Below are positions 8,228 to 16,048 of a stretch of DNA of 64,000 bases, piece by piece; positions within the stretch are counted from its first letter, which is position 1; every line of letters starts with the position of its first letter. The stretch is from contig NZ_CP082945.1 in the NCBI RefSeq assembly GCF_019933235.1, positions 5,617,501-5,681,500 on the forward strand, in the 5' to 3' direction. Source of the stretch: Streptomyces angustmyceticus (GTDB taxonomy: Bacteria; Actinomycetota; Actinomycetes; Streptomycetales; Streptomycetaceae). The position numbers and the translations under genes were made by a program. Below the pieces are notes generated by a model. That model was not told the origin of the DNA. It made no database searches and worked only from the letters and a program-made list of their open reading frames with translations.

Positions 8228-9520
8228 CTAGCCCCGGCCGTCCCCGGCCGGCGTGGCCTCCGAGGCCGCCACCGTCAGGATCGTCCGTACCTGTTCGGTG
8301 ATCGTGACCCGGTGGTGCACGAAGTCCGGGTCGGTGATCCGGCCGTGTGCGGGGTCGGTGTTGCCGGGGCCGAACTCCAGTACCGGGGTGTGGAGATGGC
8401 CGCCCGGGAGGGCCGGGCGGACCGCGTCCCTCAGCAGGGTCGCGCGGTAGGCGATCTCGTTGGAGAGGTAGTCGCCGCCGCCCCCGGCGCGGGCCGTCGA
8501 TCCCGGAGTGGGGCCGTCCGGGCGGTCGACCGGAGCGGTGCCGCCCGCCGGGATCTCCGTGACCTCGGTGTGGTCGACGACGGGGAAGGGGCCGGTCCCG
8601 GCCGCCACGATCCGGGCGTACGGCAGGCTGGTGGTCGTCCACTGCGGCTGCGGTCGCACGGTCGGTACGCCGGCCGGAATCGGCACGGTCTCCGTACGCG
8701 ACTCCCGCGCATTGTCCGGATAGCCGCCCCGCCAGGCCCCGTTGGTCCGCTCGACATCGAACCGGCCGGGCCGTCCCTGGCTGATCGTCGTGAACAGGTC
8801 GGCCTGCCGCGGGCCGCGCCGGAAGTGCGGCAGCAGGGTGCGCTCCACCGTGCCGTCGGCGAAATCGGCCCACCGTACGGGGAAGACCGCGGTCTCGATC
8901 CGGGCCGGACGTCCGGAGGCGGTGCGCACCGTCGTCCCGTCCAGCGCGAGGGCCGCCGCCCCCGACGGGTTGCTGCGCCGCGGATCGGCGTCCAGCTGGA
9001 ACGGGTCGAACCCGGTCACCACGATCCGCAGGACACCCTTGTCCGCGGGCAGTTCGACCGAGTCCTGGCCGCGCGAGCCGCGCTCCAGCGAACCGAGGAG
9101 GGCGCCGCGCTCGGACTCCGTCAGTCCGAAGTCCGGCTGCCATTGCCGTAGTTGCCTGGTCATGGCCAGTCGTGCCCAGTACAGGGGACGGTCGTCGTCC
9201 CGGCTGAGGTCGCCGCCGTCGGGCCCGCGTCCCTGCACCCGGTCCACGGCCCGCCGCCACAGCGCCCGCCCCTGGTCCGCGACGTAGCGCCGGGCCTCTC
9301 CGTAGGTGGCGACCCGTGCCAGGCCGCGCCCGAACTCCCGCTCCGACGCGTCGAATCCACTGCGTCGCAGGATCTCCTGCGGCGCGGCCTGCGTCAGGCG
9401 GCCCTCCTCCACCGTCGCCTCCGCCGGGGCGGCCGCGGCGGGCGGTGCCGTCAGGGACAGCGGGGCGACGGCCAGCAGCGCGGCGCCGAGCGCGCCCATC
9501 CTGGTACGTATGCGTCTCAT
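8228..9520 (-). CDS. Secreted pyroglutamyl-peptidase I-like protein with Ser at the nucleophile position
   Basis: A 430-residue exported protein. A signal peptide (MRRIRTR, hydrophobic core, APPAAAAP) is followed by a ~130-residue N-terminal region and then a peptidase C15-like domain: VVTGFDPF near residue 165 with NPSG shortly after, GDYLSNEIAYRA near 350 and GGHLHTPVLEF near 375. In pyroglutamyl peptidases the YxCN Cys and the xHxP His are 24 residues apart; here the same positions are Ser353 and His377, also 24 apart. So the fold looks intact but the nucleophile is Ser, not Cys. It may be a serine variant, a pseudoenzyme or a binding protein. Family peptidases are usually ~215 residues and cytoplasmic, so export and the N-terminal extension are also unusual. 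Confidence 0.75.
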   Translation of the reverse strand: MRRIRTRMGALGAALLAVAPLSLTAPPAAAAPAEATVEEGRLTQAAPQEILRRSGFDASEREFGRGLARVATYGEARRYVADQGRALWRRAVDRVQGRGPDGGDLSRDDDRPLYWARLAMTRQLRQWQPDFGLTESERGALLGSLERGSRGQDSVELPADKGVLRIVVTGFDPFQLDADPRRSNPSGAAALALDGTTVRTASGRPARIETAVFPVRWADFADGTVERTLLPHFRRGPRQADLFTTISQGRPGRFDVERTNGAWRGGYPDNARESRTETVPIPAGVPTVRPQPQWTTTSLPYARIVAAGTGPFPVVDHTEVTEIPAGGTAPVDRPDGPTPGSTARAGGGGDYLSNEIAYRATLLRDAVRPALPGGHLHTPVLEFGPGNTDPAHGRITDPDFVHHRVTITEQVRTILTVAASEATPAGDGRG

Positions 9521-9695
9521 GGGGGCGAGTAAAGCGGTGCGCGCGGCGGGGCGGTAGAGGTCCTCGGCCTTGCCGCGGCGCCCTGGTCCGCCCTGCCCCG
9601 CGCCCGCCGATCAGCCGCGGATAGGGTTCCTGGTTCGGCCGGGCCCGGTCCGCCACCGCGTCCGGCGCACTCCACGAGACTCAGGGGGATTCTCT

Positions 9696-10637
9696 GTGGC
9701 CACCCCGCCACCACCGCACGGCCCGCACCCGCACGCCCACCCGCCCGCGGGGCCATACCCGGCGGCGGCGCCCTACCAGCCGACGGGGCCCTGCCCGCAG
9801 CAGCCCGCCGGTGCCGCCCCGCACCAGCCGCCGGGCACCCACCCGCACCCGCCCGCCGGCCCGTACGCCCCACCGCCGGGATACCCGGCCCCGGCTCCAC
9901 ACCCGCACCCGAACGCCCAGCAGTACCCGCACCCACACCCACAGCAGCACCCACACCCGCAGCAGTTCGCCCAGCAGTACCCGCACCCGCACCCGCAGTC
10001 GTTCGCCGGTGCCCCGGGCTGCCAGTTGTGCGGTGCGCAGCCCGCCGTGCAGGCCACCGTGCGCGGGCATCAGGGCCTGCTCTTCCTGATGCGCTTCCTC
10101 AGCCGCGGCGGCATGTTCTGCCGCTCCTGCGGGCTGGCCACCTACCGCGAGATGTCCGCGAAGACGCTGTGGCAGGGCTGGTGGAGCCCGCTGTCCGTGG
10201 CCATCACCCCGCTCACCCTGCTGATGAACCTCGGCCCCCGGGGCCGCTTCCGGAAACTGGCCGCCCCCGTAGGCGGCTTCCGGCCCTCGCTCGACCCGGG
10301 CAAGTCCCTGCTGCGCCGGCCGGAGGCGTTGCTGTTCCTGGTGCCGATGGCCCTCGTGGCGGTGGCGATCCCGGCCCTGGTCGTCTTCGGCGCGTTCGTC
10401 GACGGGACCGGTCTCGGGAAGGCACCCACCCTCGCCGTCGGTGACTGCGTCCGCGACGACGGGGACGGGCAGGACGAGGACTGGGAGGTCGTGGACTGCG
10501 GTTCGGCCGACGCGGAGTACAAGGTGACCCGCAGGCTCGACACCTCGGAGGGCCACTGCGCCGGCGGCGACATGCTCGCCGGTCCCGAATACAGCCCGGA
10601 CAAGGCGACGATCTCCTGCCTTTCCCCCGCCCGCTAG
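9696..10637 (+). CDS. Membrane protein with His/Pro/Gln-rich N-terminus, zinc ribbon and LppU-like C-terminus
   Basis: A 313-residue membrane protein of unknown function. The GTG at 9696 follows CAGGGGGA. Residues 1-108 are low complexity, rich in PHPH, QQ and PAGPY runs. Next comes CQLCG and FCRSCG, a four-Cys zinc-ribbon-like unit near residues 110-150, then a conserved-looking W-rich stretch (LWQGWWSPLS). One transmembrane helix lies near residues 205-235 (FLVPMALVAVAIPALVVFG). The C-terminus contains VGDCV and further cysteines, as in actinobacterial LppU/septum-formation-like domains on the outer face. Related Streptomyces proteins exist, but no function is established. Confidence 0.75.
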   Translation: MATPPPPHGPHPHAHPPAGPYPAAAPYQPTGPCPQQPAGAAPHQPPGTHPHPPAGPYAPPPGYPAPAPHPHPNAQQYPHPHPQQHPHPQQFAQQYPHPHPQSFAGAPGCQLCGAQPAVQATVRGHQGLLFLMRFLSRGGMFCRSCGLATYREMSAKTLWQGWWSPLSVAITPLTLLMNLGPRGRFRKLAAPVGGFRPSLDPGKSLLRRPEALLFLVPMALVAVAIPALVVFGAFVDGTGLGKAPTLAVGDCVRDDGDGQDEDWEVVDCGSADAEYKVTRRLDTSEGHCAGGDMLAGPEYSPDKATISCLSPAR

Positions 10638-10671
10638 GACGCCGCGAGGCGCTCGGGGGACCACCCCACGC

Positions 10672-11352
10672 TCACCCCACGCCCGGCTCCCCGCCGGATC
10701 CGGCTCCGGCGTCCCGCCCCTCCGCTCGCCCCAGCAGCGCCAGGAAGTCCCGGAACGCGGCCGGCATGTCGACCGCCTCCGGGTCCAGGAGCCACTGGAG
10801 TTGGAGGCCGTCCATCACGGCGGCCATCAGGGGCGCCGCCCGTTGCGGGGTCAGGCCGCCGGGCAGGGTGTCGCCGCACTCGGCGTGCAGGATCTCGGCC
10901 ATCGCGGCCCGTACCGCGCGGAAGCGGGCTTCGAAGAAGGCGCGGGCGGGGTGGTCCTCGGTGACGCTGTCGGCGGAGAGCACCGTGTAGGTCTGGACGA
11001 TGCCGGGGCGGGTGGCGTTGTAGTCGACGATCTGGGCGAGGGCGTCGGTGCGCCAGGCGCCGGACGCCGCGACGGACCAGGCCAGGTCCCAGCGGTCGCG
11101 CGCCTCCAGCACCCCGACCAGCAGCAGTTCCTTCGTCGGGAAGTGGTGCAGCAGCCCCTGCTGGGTCAGGCCGGCGCGCTCGGCGACGGCGGCGAGTGAG
11201 GTACGGCGGTAGCCGCGTTCGGCGATGAGTTCCATGGCGGCCTGCAGGATGGCCTCGCGCCGCTCCGCGCTCCGGGCCTCCCGTCCGCCGCCGCCCCGCC
11301 GGCCGCCCGCCCCGCCGTCGTGGCGGGATCCGTCCTGGTCTGGTGCAGTCAC
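10672..11352 (-). CDS. TetR family transcriptional regulator
   Basis: A 226-residue repressor-type regulator starting at the GTG at 11352. After a Gly/Arg-rich N-terminus of ~25 residues, the TetR helix-turn-helix is clear: RREAILQAAMELIAERGYRR then AVAERAGLTQQGLLHHFP. The C-terminal ligand domain is typical of TetR_C-type regulators near sugar genes. It is divergent from the GH3 beta-glucosidase gene; a perfect CCACCTG-G-CAGGTGG dyad lies between them. It most likely represses the glucosidase gene in the absence of a sugar-related ligand. Confidence 0.9.
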   Translation of the reverse strand: MTAPDQDGSRHDGGAGGRRGGGGREARSAERREAILQAAMELIAERGYRRTSLAAVAERAGLTQQGLLHHFPTKELLLVGVLEARDRWDLAWSVAASGAWRTDALAQIVDYNATRPGIVQTYTVLSADSVTEDHPARAFFEARFRAVRAAMAEILHAECGDTLPGGLTPQRAAPLMAAVMDGLQLQWLLDPEAVDMPAAFRDFLALLGRAEGRDAGAGSGGEPGVG

Positions 11353-11418
11353 CGGCCGAGCGTAACCCTCCCGTGGAGATCCCGTACGGCTGAAGTAACG
11401 GAAAGGTAACGACGCCTA

Positions 11419-11433
11419 CCACCTGGCAGGTGG
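11419..11433. promoter_or_regulatory. CCACCTG-G-CAGGTGG palindrome, TetR operator candidate
   Basis: A perfect 7-bp inverted repeat around one central base lies 66 bp before the tetR start and 59 bp before the glucosidase start. A direct repeat of GGTAACG type lies just to its left (11393-11412). Confidence 0.5.
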
Positions 11434-11492
11434 GGCGGCAAGAATCCCGGAAGGGGGCCCGCACGACCACTCATGGAGCACCGGAGAACCAC

Positions 11493-14036
11493 ATGACCGA
11501 CGCCCAGCCCCACGATCGCGCCGATGCCGCATCCCACCACCGCGCTCCCGGCGACGCGCACGACTACACCGCAGTGGTGGAGCGGGCCCTCGCCGCGCTC
11601 GACCTCGACACCAAGGCCCGGCTGCTGTCCGGCCAGGACACCTGGACGCTCCCGGCCGTGCCCGCGATCGGGCTGCGCTCGCTGGTGATGTCGGACGGCC
11701 CGGTCGGGGTACGGGGCCGGGGATGGGACGCCGAGGACCCCTCGGTCGCGCTGCCCAGCCCCACCGCGCTGGCCGCCACCTGGGACCCCGCGCTCGCCCG
11801 CCGGGCCGGTCACCTCCTCGCCCAGGAGGCCCGCCGCAAGGGCGTGCACGTCCTCCTCGCGCCGACCGTCAACCTCCACCGCTCGCCCCTGGGCGGCCGC
11901 CACTTCGAGTGTTACGCCGAGGACCCGCTGCTCACCGGCGTGATCGGCGCCGGGTATGTGCGCGGTGTGCAGGAGGGCGGCGTCGGTACGACGGTCAAGC
12001 ACTTCGTCGGCAACGACGCGGAGACCGACCGGTTCACGGTCGACAACCGCATCGCCCCGCGCCCGCTGCGCGAGCTCTACCTCGCGCCCTTCGAGCACAT
12101 CGTCGAACACGCCCGCCCCTGGGCCGTGATGACCGCCTACAACCGGGTCAACGGCTCGACGATGACCGAACACCGCGCTCTCGTGCGGGGCGTGCTCCGC
12201 GGCGAATGGGGCTTCGACGGCGTCAACGTCTCCGACTGGACGGCCGCCCGCGACACCGTGCGGGCGCTGCGCGGCGGCCTGGACGTGGCGATGCCCGGGC
12301 CCCGTACGGTCTACGGCGCGCCGCTCGCCGAGGTCGTCCGTGCGGGTGAGGTGGCCGAGTCGGAGGTGGACGACGCGGTGCGCCGGGTGCTGCTGCTCGC
12401 CGCCCGCACCGGATGCCTGGACGGGGTGCCCGCCGCGGTCGAGCAGGGCGCAGTACCGCAGGGGCTCGACGGCCGGGCGGTGGCCCGCGAGATCGCCCGG
12501 CGGGCGTGTGTCCTGCTGCGCAACGAGCCGGTGGACGGGGGGCGGCGGGCGCTGCCGGTCGATCCCGCGGCCGTCCGCAGGGTCGCCGTCATCGGGGCGG
12601 CCGCCCGCGACGCGCGGGTGCTCGGCGGCGGGTCCGCGACCGTCTTCCCCGGCGCGGTGGTCTCTCCTCTGGAGGGGCTGCGCGCCGCGCTCCCCGACGA
12701 CGTCGAGGTCACCTTCACGGTGGGCGCTGAGCCGCGCACCCGGCTCCCGCACGCCCGTGAGGGCTTCACGCTGCGCGCCCGCTACCTGGCCGCCGACGGG
12801 CGTGTGCTCGCGGAGGAGCCGCGGTCCGACGGCAGGGTGCGGCTGATGGGCCGCTTCCCCGAGGGCGTCACCCGGCAGAACCTGGGCGCCGTCGAGCTGA
12901 CCGGCAGCTTCACCCCGCGGCTCACCGGCGACCACGCCTTCGCGGTCCAGGGCACCGGCGAGCTGCGGCTGACCGTCGGCGGCGCGGTCCTCTTCGACGG
13001 CCGCTGCGCGCCCGGGGGCAGCGATCCCTTCGAGGCGTTCCTGCACCCCGTCGAGCAGCGGGTGACGGCACCGCTGACGGCGGGCGAGAGCGTGGCGGTC
13101 ACCCTGCGGTACGTGCCCGGCGGCCCGGACCTGGGCGACGGCCTCGCCGGGCTGAACTTCGCCCTCGGCCACGGCGAACCGCGGCCCGACGCCGACGCGG
13201 AGATCGAGGAGGCGGTCCGCGCCGCGGCCGGCGCCGATGTCGCGGTCGTGGTCGTCGCCACCACCGACGAGATGGAGTCCGAGGGCTTCGACCGCGGCGA
13301 CCTGCGGCTGCCCGGCCGTCAGGACGAGCTGGTCACCCGGGTCGCGGCCGCCAACCCGCACACGGTCGTGGTCGTCAACTCCGGTTCCCCGGTGGAGCTT
13401 CCGTGGCGCGCGCGGGTCCCCGCCGTGCTGCTGGGCTGGTTCCCCGGGCAGGAGGCCGGTGCGGCGCTCGCCGACGTCCTGCTCGGTGCCCATGAGCCGG
13501 GCGGCCGGCTCCCCACCACCTGGCCGGCCCGGCTCGCCGACGCCCCGGTCACCGACGTCACCCCCGTCGGCGGTCAACTCGCCTACTCCGAAGGGGTGTA
13601 CATCGGCTACCGCGCCTGGCAGCGGTCCGCCACCGCGCCCGCCTACCCCTTCGGCCACGGACTCGGCTACACCGACTGGGAGTACGAGTCGCTGGACACC
13701 ACGCCCGACTCGGTGCGGGTGCGGGTCCGCAACGCGGGGGAGCGGCCCGGCCGCGAGGTCGTGCAGATCTACCTGGCGCCCACCGCGGACGCCGCCCCGG
13801 ACGCTCCGGAGCGCCCGGCCCGCTGGCTGGCCGGCTTCGCCGTCGTCGAGGCCGGTCCGGGGGAGAGCGCCGAGGCCGAGATCCCGCTGCCGGACCGGGC
13901 GTTCGCGGTCTGGGACGAGGAGCAGGGCGGGGCGGCGGAGGGCGGCGGCTGGCGCCGGGTCAAGGGGGTCTACCGCGTCGAGGCGGCGCGCAGCGTCGAG
14001 GACCGCAGGCTGACGGCGGAGGTCACCGTCGGCTGA
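11493..14036 (+). CDS. Beta-glucosidase, glycoside hydrolase family 3 with PA14 domain
   Basis: An 847-residue family 3 glycosidase. The N-terminal barrel carries KHFVGND near residue 169 and the nucleophile motif NVSDWTAARD, Asp at about 248. The (alpha/beta)6 domain is interrupted by a PA14 domain at about residues 424-556 (GFTLRARYLA to LNFALG), which in family enzymes caps the active site and helps select the sugar. A fibronectin III-like domain closes the protein (VRNAGERPGREVVQIYL near 745). The ATG at 11493 follows GGAGAAC. No signal peptide is visible, so it probably acts on imported oligosaccharides in the cytoplasm. Regulation by the divergent TetR protein is likely. Xylosidase or other beta-glycosidase activity cannot be excluded. 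Confidence 0.92.
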   Translation: MTDAQPHDRADAASHHRAPGDAHDYTAVVERALAALDLDTKARLLSGQDTWTLPAVPAIGLRSLVMSDGPVGVRGRGWDAEDPSVALPSPTALAATWDPALARRAGHLLAQEARRKGVHVLLAPTVNLHRSPLGGRHFECYAEDPLLTGVIGAGYVRGVQEGGVGTTVKHFVGNDAETDRFTVDNRIAPRPLRELYLAPFEHIVEHARPWAVMTAYNRVNGSTMTEHRALVRGVLRGEWGFDGVNVSDWTAARDTVRALRGGLDVAMPGPRTVYGAPLAEVVRAGEVAESEVDDAVRRVLLLAARTGCLDGVPAAVEQGAVPQGLDGRAVAREIARRACVLLRNEPVDGGRRALPVDPAAVRRVAVIGAAARDARVLGGGSATVFPGAVVSPLEGLRAALPDDVEVTFTVGAEPRTRLPHAREGFTLRARYLAADGRVLAEEPRSDGRVRLMGRFPEGVTRQNLGAVELTGSFTPRLTGDHAFAVQGTGELRLTVGGAVLFDGRCAPGGSDPFEAFLHPVEQRVTAPLTAGESVAVTLRYVPGGPDLGDGLAGLNFALGHGEPRPDADAEIEEAVRAAAGADVAVVVVATTDEMESEGFDRGDLRLPGRQDELVTRVAAANPHTVVVVNSGSPVELPWRARVPAVLLGWFPGQEAGAALADVLLGAHEPGGRLPTTWPARLADAPVTDVTPVGGQLAYSEGVYIGYRAWQRSATAPAYPFGHGLGYTDWEYESLDTTPDSVRVRVRNAGERPGREVVQIYLAPTADAAPDAPERPARWLAGFAVVEAGPGESAEAEIPLPDRAFAVWDEEQGGAAEGGGWRRVKGVYRVEAARSVEDRRLTAEVTVG

Positions 14037-14048
14037 CGCGGCCGGGGA

Positions 14049-14078
14049 CGGGGGCGCTCCCGCGCGCGGACGCCCCCG
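14049..14078. terminator. Hairpin between convergent GH3 and DUF4097 genes
   Basis: Arms CGGGGGCG (14049-14056) and CGCCCCCG (14071-14078) pair perfectly with a 14-nt loop, 12 bp after the GH3 stop. It can serve both converging genes. Confidence 0.55.
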
Positions 14079-14086
14079 GTGCCCCC

Positions 14087-14788
14087 TCATGAGCGAACCA
14101 CCGACACATCACCGCCACTCGATCGCGCCATCACCTTGTGCGCGGATTCCTCGTCCGTCGGGACGGAGACCTCGCGGTCGCCGCCGCTGGTCGAGGCGTC
14201 CACCGCGTACGAGCCCTTCGGGAGGCGGATGGTGACATCGCCCCCGCTGGTCCGGCCCGACACCTCGTCGGGTGCCGCGGACAGCGCGAGGTCCACGTCG
14301 CCGCCGCTGGTCCGCGCCTTCGCCGTGCGGGCCGGGGAGTCCGCGACGTTGATGTCGCCGCCGCTGGTCTCCGCGGTGATCCCGCCCGCGGCGCCGTGGA
14401 CGGTGATGTCCCCGCCGCTGGTGCGCAGTTCGACCGAGGCGTTGCGCGGCAGCAGGACGCGGTAGCCCACCTCGCACCTGCGCCCCATGCCGCAGTCCGC
14501 GGCCTTGAGCGTCAGCCGGCCGTCCTTGACGCTGTGCTCGGGGGTGGGCTTCCTCTCGTTGTACACATACTTCTCCGTCACCTTGACCGAGCCGCCGGCG
14601 TCCACCGGCACGACCTCGATGTTCCCGCCGTGCGTCGTCGCGGTCAGGGCGGTGACCTTGTCGGGCACGGAGTACGTCCGCTCGGACCGCTTCGGCGGGC
14701 CGTATCCCGGCAGCGAGCAGCCGACCGTCAGGGTGGTCAGCGCGACGCCGGAGAGCAGGAGAAGGGGAACGCGGAGGCGGCGGGCCAT
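14087..14788 (-). CDS. DUF4097-type beta-helical lipoprotein with SGGD repeats
   Basis: A 233-residue exported lipoprotein. A signal peptide ends in the lipobox LTVGC (Cys near residue 24). The mature part matches the DUF4097/DUF2807 adhesin-like beta-helix family: from about residue 120 the motif TSGGD or SSGGD recurs six times at roughly 20-residue spacing (TSGGDITV, TSGGDINV, TSGGDVDL, TSGGDVTI, TSGGDREV, SSGGDVSV), each presumably one coil of the helix. The family is often found with anti-sigma or cell-envelope stress proteins, but no such gene adjoins. It converges on the GH3 gene. Role unknown; envelope location is well supported. Confidence 0.8.
   Translation of the reverse strand: MARRLRVPLLLLSGVALTTLTVGCSLPGYGPPKRSERTYSVPDKVTALTATTHGGNIEVVPVDAGGSVKVTEKYVYNERKPTPEHSVKDGRLTLKAADCGMGRRCEVGYRVLLPRNASVELRTSGGDITVHGAAGGITAETSGGDINVADSPARTAKARTSGGDVDLALSAAPDEVSGRTSGGDVTIRLPKGSYAVDASTSGGDREVSVPTDEESAHKVMARSSGGDVSVVRS
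14170..14425. repeat. Internal tandem repeat encoding SGGD coils
   Basis: On the + strand the core CGCCGCTGGT recurs about every 57-60 bp through this stretch, corresponding to the TSGGD coils of the DUF4097 lipoprotein. It is a protein-level repeat, conserved well enough in DNA to suggest recent duplication of coils. Confidence 0.75.
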
Positions 14789-14844
14789 GGTGTGGGGTCT
14801 CCCGGATCAGAGGGCGGACGAAGGACCGGGGCTCCGGTCACCGC

Positions 14845-15957
14845 TCATCGTTCCTTCTCCGCCGCTCCCGCGCGTCGCCGCACAGGATGACGTTGCCCGC
14901 CCCGTGCCCTTAGGGGGTGTCCCGCACTCCCCGGCCGCGCCGAGAACGCGTACACCGTCTCGGACCGGTAGCGCTCGCCGGGCCGCAGCACCGTCGTGGG
15001 GAAGTCCGGCCGGTTCGGGGAGTCCGGGAAGTGCTGGGTTTCCAGGGCGAGTCCGGCCGCGCGCCCGTAGGGGAGGCCCGAGGTGCCGGTCAGGGTGCCG
15101 TCGAGGTGTTCCGCGGTGTAGAGCTGCAGGCCGGGCTCGGTGGTGGACAGCTCCAGGGCGCGGCCCGAGCGCGGGTCGTACAGCTCCGCGACCGTGCGCG
15201 GCGCCGCGCACACCCCGCCGTCCAGCGCGAAGTTGTGGTCGTAGGCGCCCGCCACCGCGCGCGGCGCCCGGAAGTCGAAGCGGGTGCCGGCGACTTCGGC
15301 GGGCGCACCGGGCAGCGGGATGCCGGTGTCGTCGACGGGCGTGTACCGGGAGGCGGCCAGCCGCAGTTCGTGGCCGGCGGCGGCGCCGCTGCCGTCGCCG
15401 CCCAGGTTGAGGTAGGTGTGCTGGGTGAGGTTGACGACGGTCGGCGCGTCGGCCGTCGCGCACGAGACGACCCGCAGCGCGCCCCCGTCGGTGAGGGTGT
15501 ATGTCACGCGGACGTCCAGGGCGCCGGGAAAGCCCTCCTCGCCGTCCGGGCTGACCCGGTGCAGCTCCACACCCCCGTCGGTCTCCCGGGCGTCCCACAC
15601 CACCCGGGAGAAGCCGCCCGGCCCGCCGTGCAGACTGTGGCGCCCGTCGTTCGGCGTCAATGCGCGGGTCCGGCCGTCGAGCGTGAAGGACGCCCCGGCG
15701 ATCCGGTTCGCGTACCGCCCGACCAGCGCGCCGAAGTACGACCCGCCGTGTGCGACGTACGACGCGAGGTCGGCGAACCCCAGCGCCAGCTGCCCCCGCG
15801 CCCCGTCCCGGTCCGGCGCCTCCACCGTCTGGACGATCCCGCCGTACGTGAGGACGCGCACCCGCAGCGCGTCCGGGCCCGCGTCCAGGGTCCAGCGGTC
15901 GACGCGGGTGCCGTCGTCCAGCGTGCCGAAGGGTTCCCTGCTGACCTGCGTCGTCAT
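14845..15957 (-). CDS. galM: Aldose 1-epimerase (galactose mutarotase)
   Basis: Interconverts alpha and beta anomers of aldoses such as galactose and glucose. The 370-residue protein shows YGGIVQTVEAPDR near residue 38, GRYANRIAGASF (substrate Arg), NDGRHSLHGG, VVNLTQHTYLNLGG (catalytic His) and DHNFAL, ending with ETQHFPDSPNRPDFP, the GalM block containing the catalytic Glu. The family core ends at ETVYAFSAR; a ~30-residue Arg-rich tail follows, which looks like read-through into former non-coding DNA and is atypical. The ATG at 15957 is the start. It may work with the nearby beta-glucosidase, though the DUF4097 gene lies between them. Confidence 0.92.
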   Translation of the reverse strand: MTTQVSREPFGTLDDGTRVDRWTLDAGPDALRVRVLTYGGIVQTVEAPDRDGARGQLALGFADLASYVAHGGSYFGALVGRYANRIAGASFTLDGRTRALTPNDGRHSLHGGPGGFSRVVWDARETDGGVELHRVSPDGEEGFPGALDVRVTYTLTDGGALRVVSCATADAPTVVNLTQHTYLNLGGDGSGAAAGHELRLAASRYTPVDDTGIPLPGAPAEVAGTRFDFRAPRAVAGAYDHNFALDGGVCAAPRTVAELYDPRSGRALELSTTEPGLQLYTAEHLDGTLTGTSGLPYGRAAGLALETQHFPDSPNRPDFPTTVLRPGERYRSETVYAFSARPGSAGHPLRARGGQRHPVRRRAGAAEKER

Positions 15958-16048
15958 GCGCGTGAGCCTATGCCCGCCGCGGGGCGGTCGTCGTCCCGGG
16001 CCCGCGCGCGAAGCCCGCGCGCGGGGGCCGGCGACGCGGCGGACGGGC

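Noticed and set aside
9773..10057. Minus-strand frame encoding Cys/Gly-rich repeats (CGCGC type), resembling a metallothionein-like peptide
   Set aside because: It is only the reverse reading of the His/Pro-coding CACCCGCAC repeat of the forward gene.
11349..14090. A 913-codon open frame on the minus strand opposite the GH3 gene
   Set aside because: High-GC shadow frame; the forward frame encodes a complete glycosidase with all motifs, and the antisense product has Gly/Arg/His-rich composition without homology.
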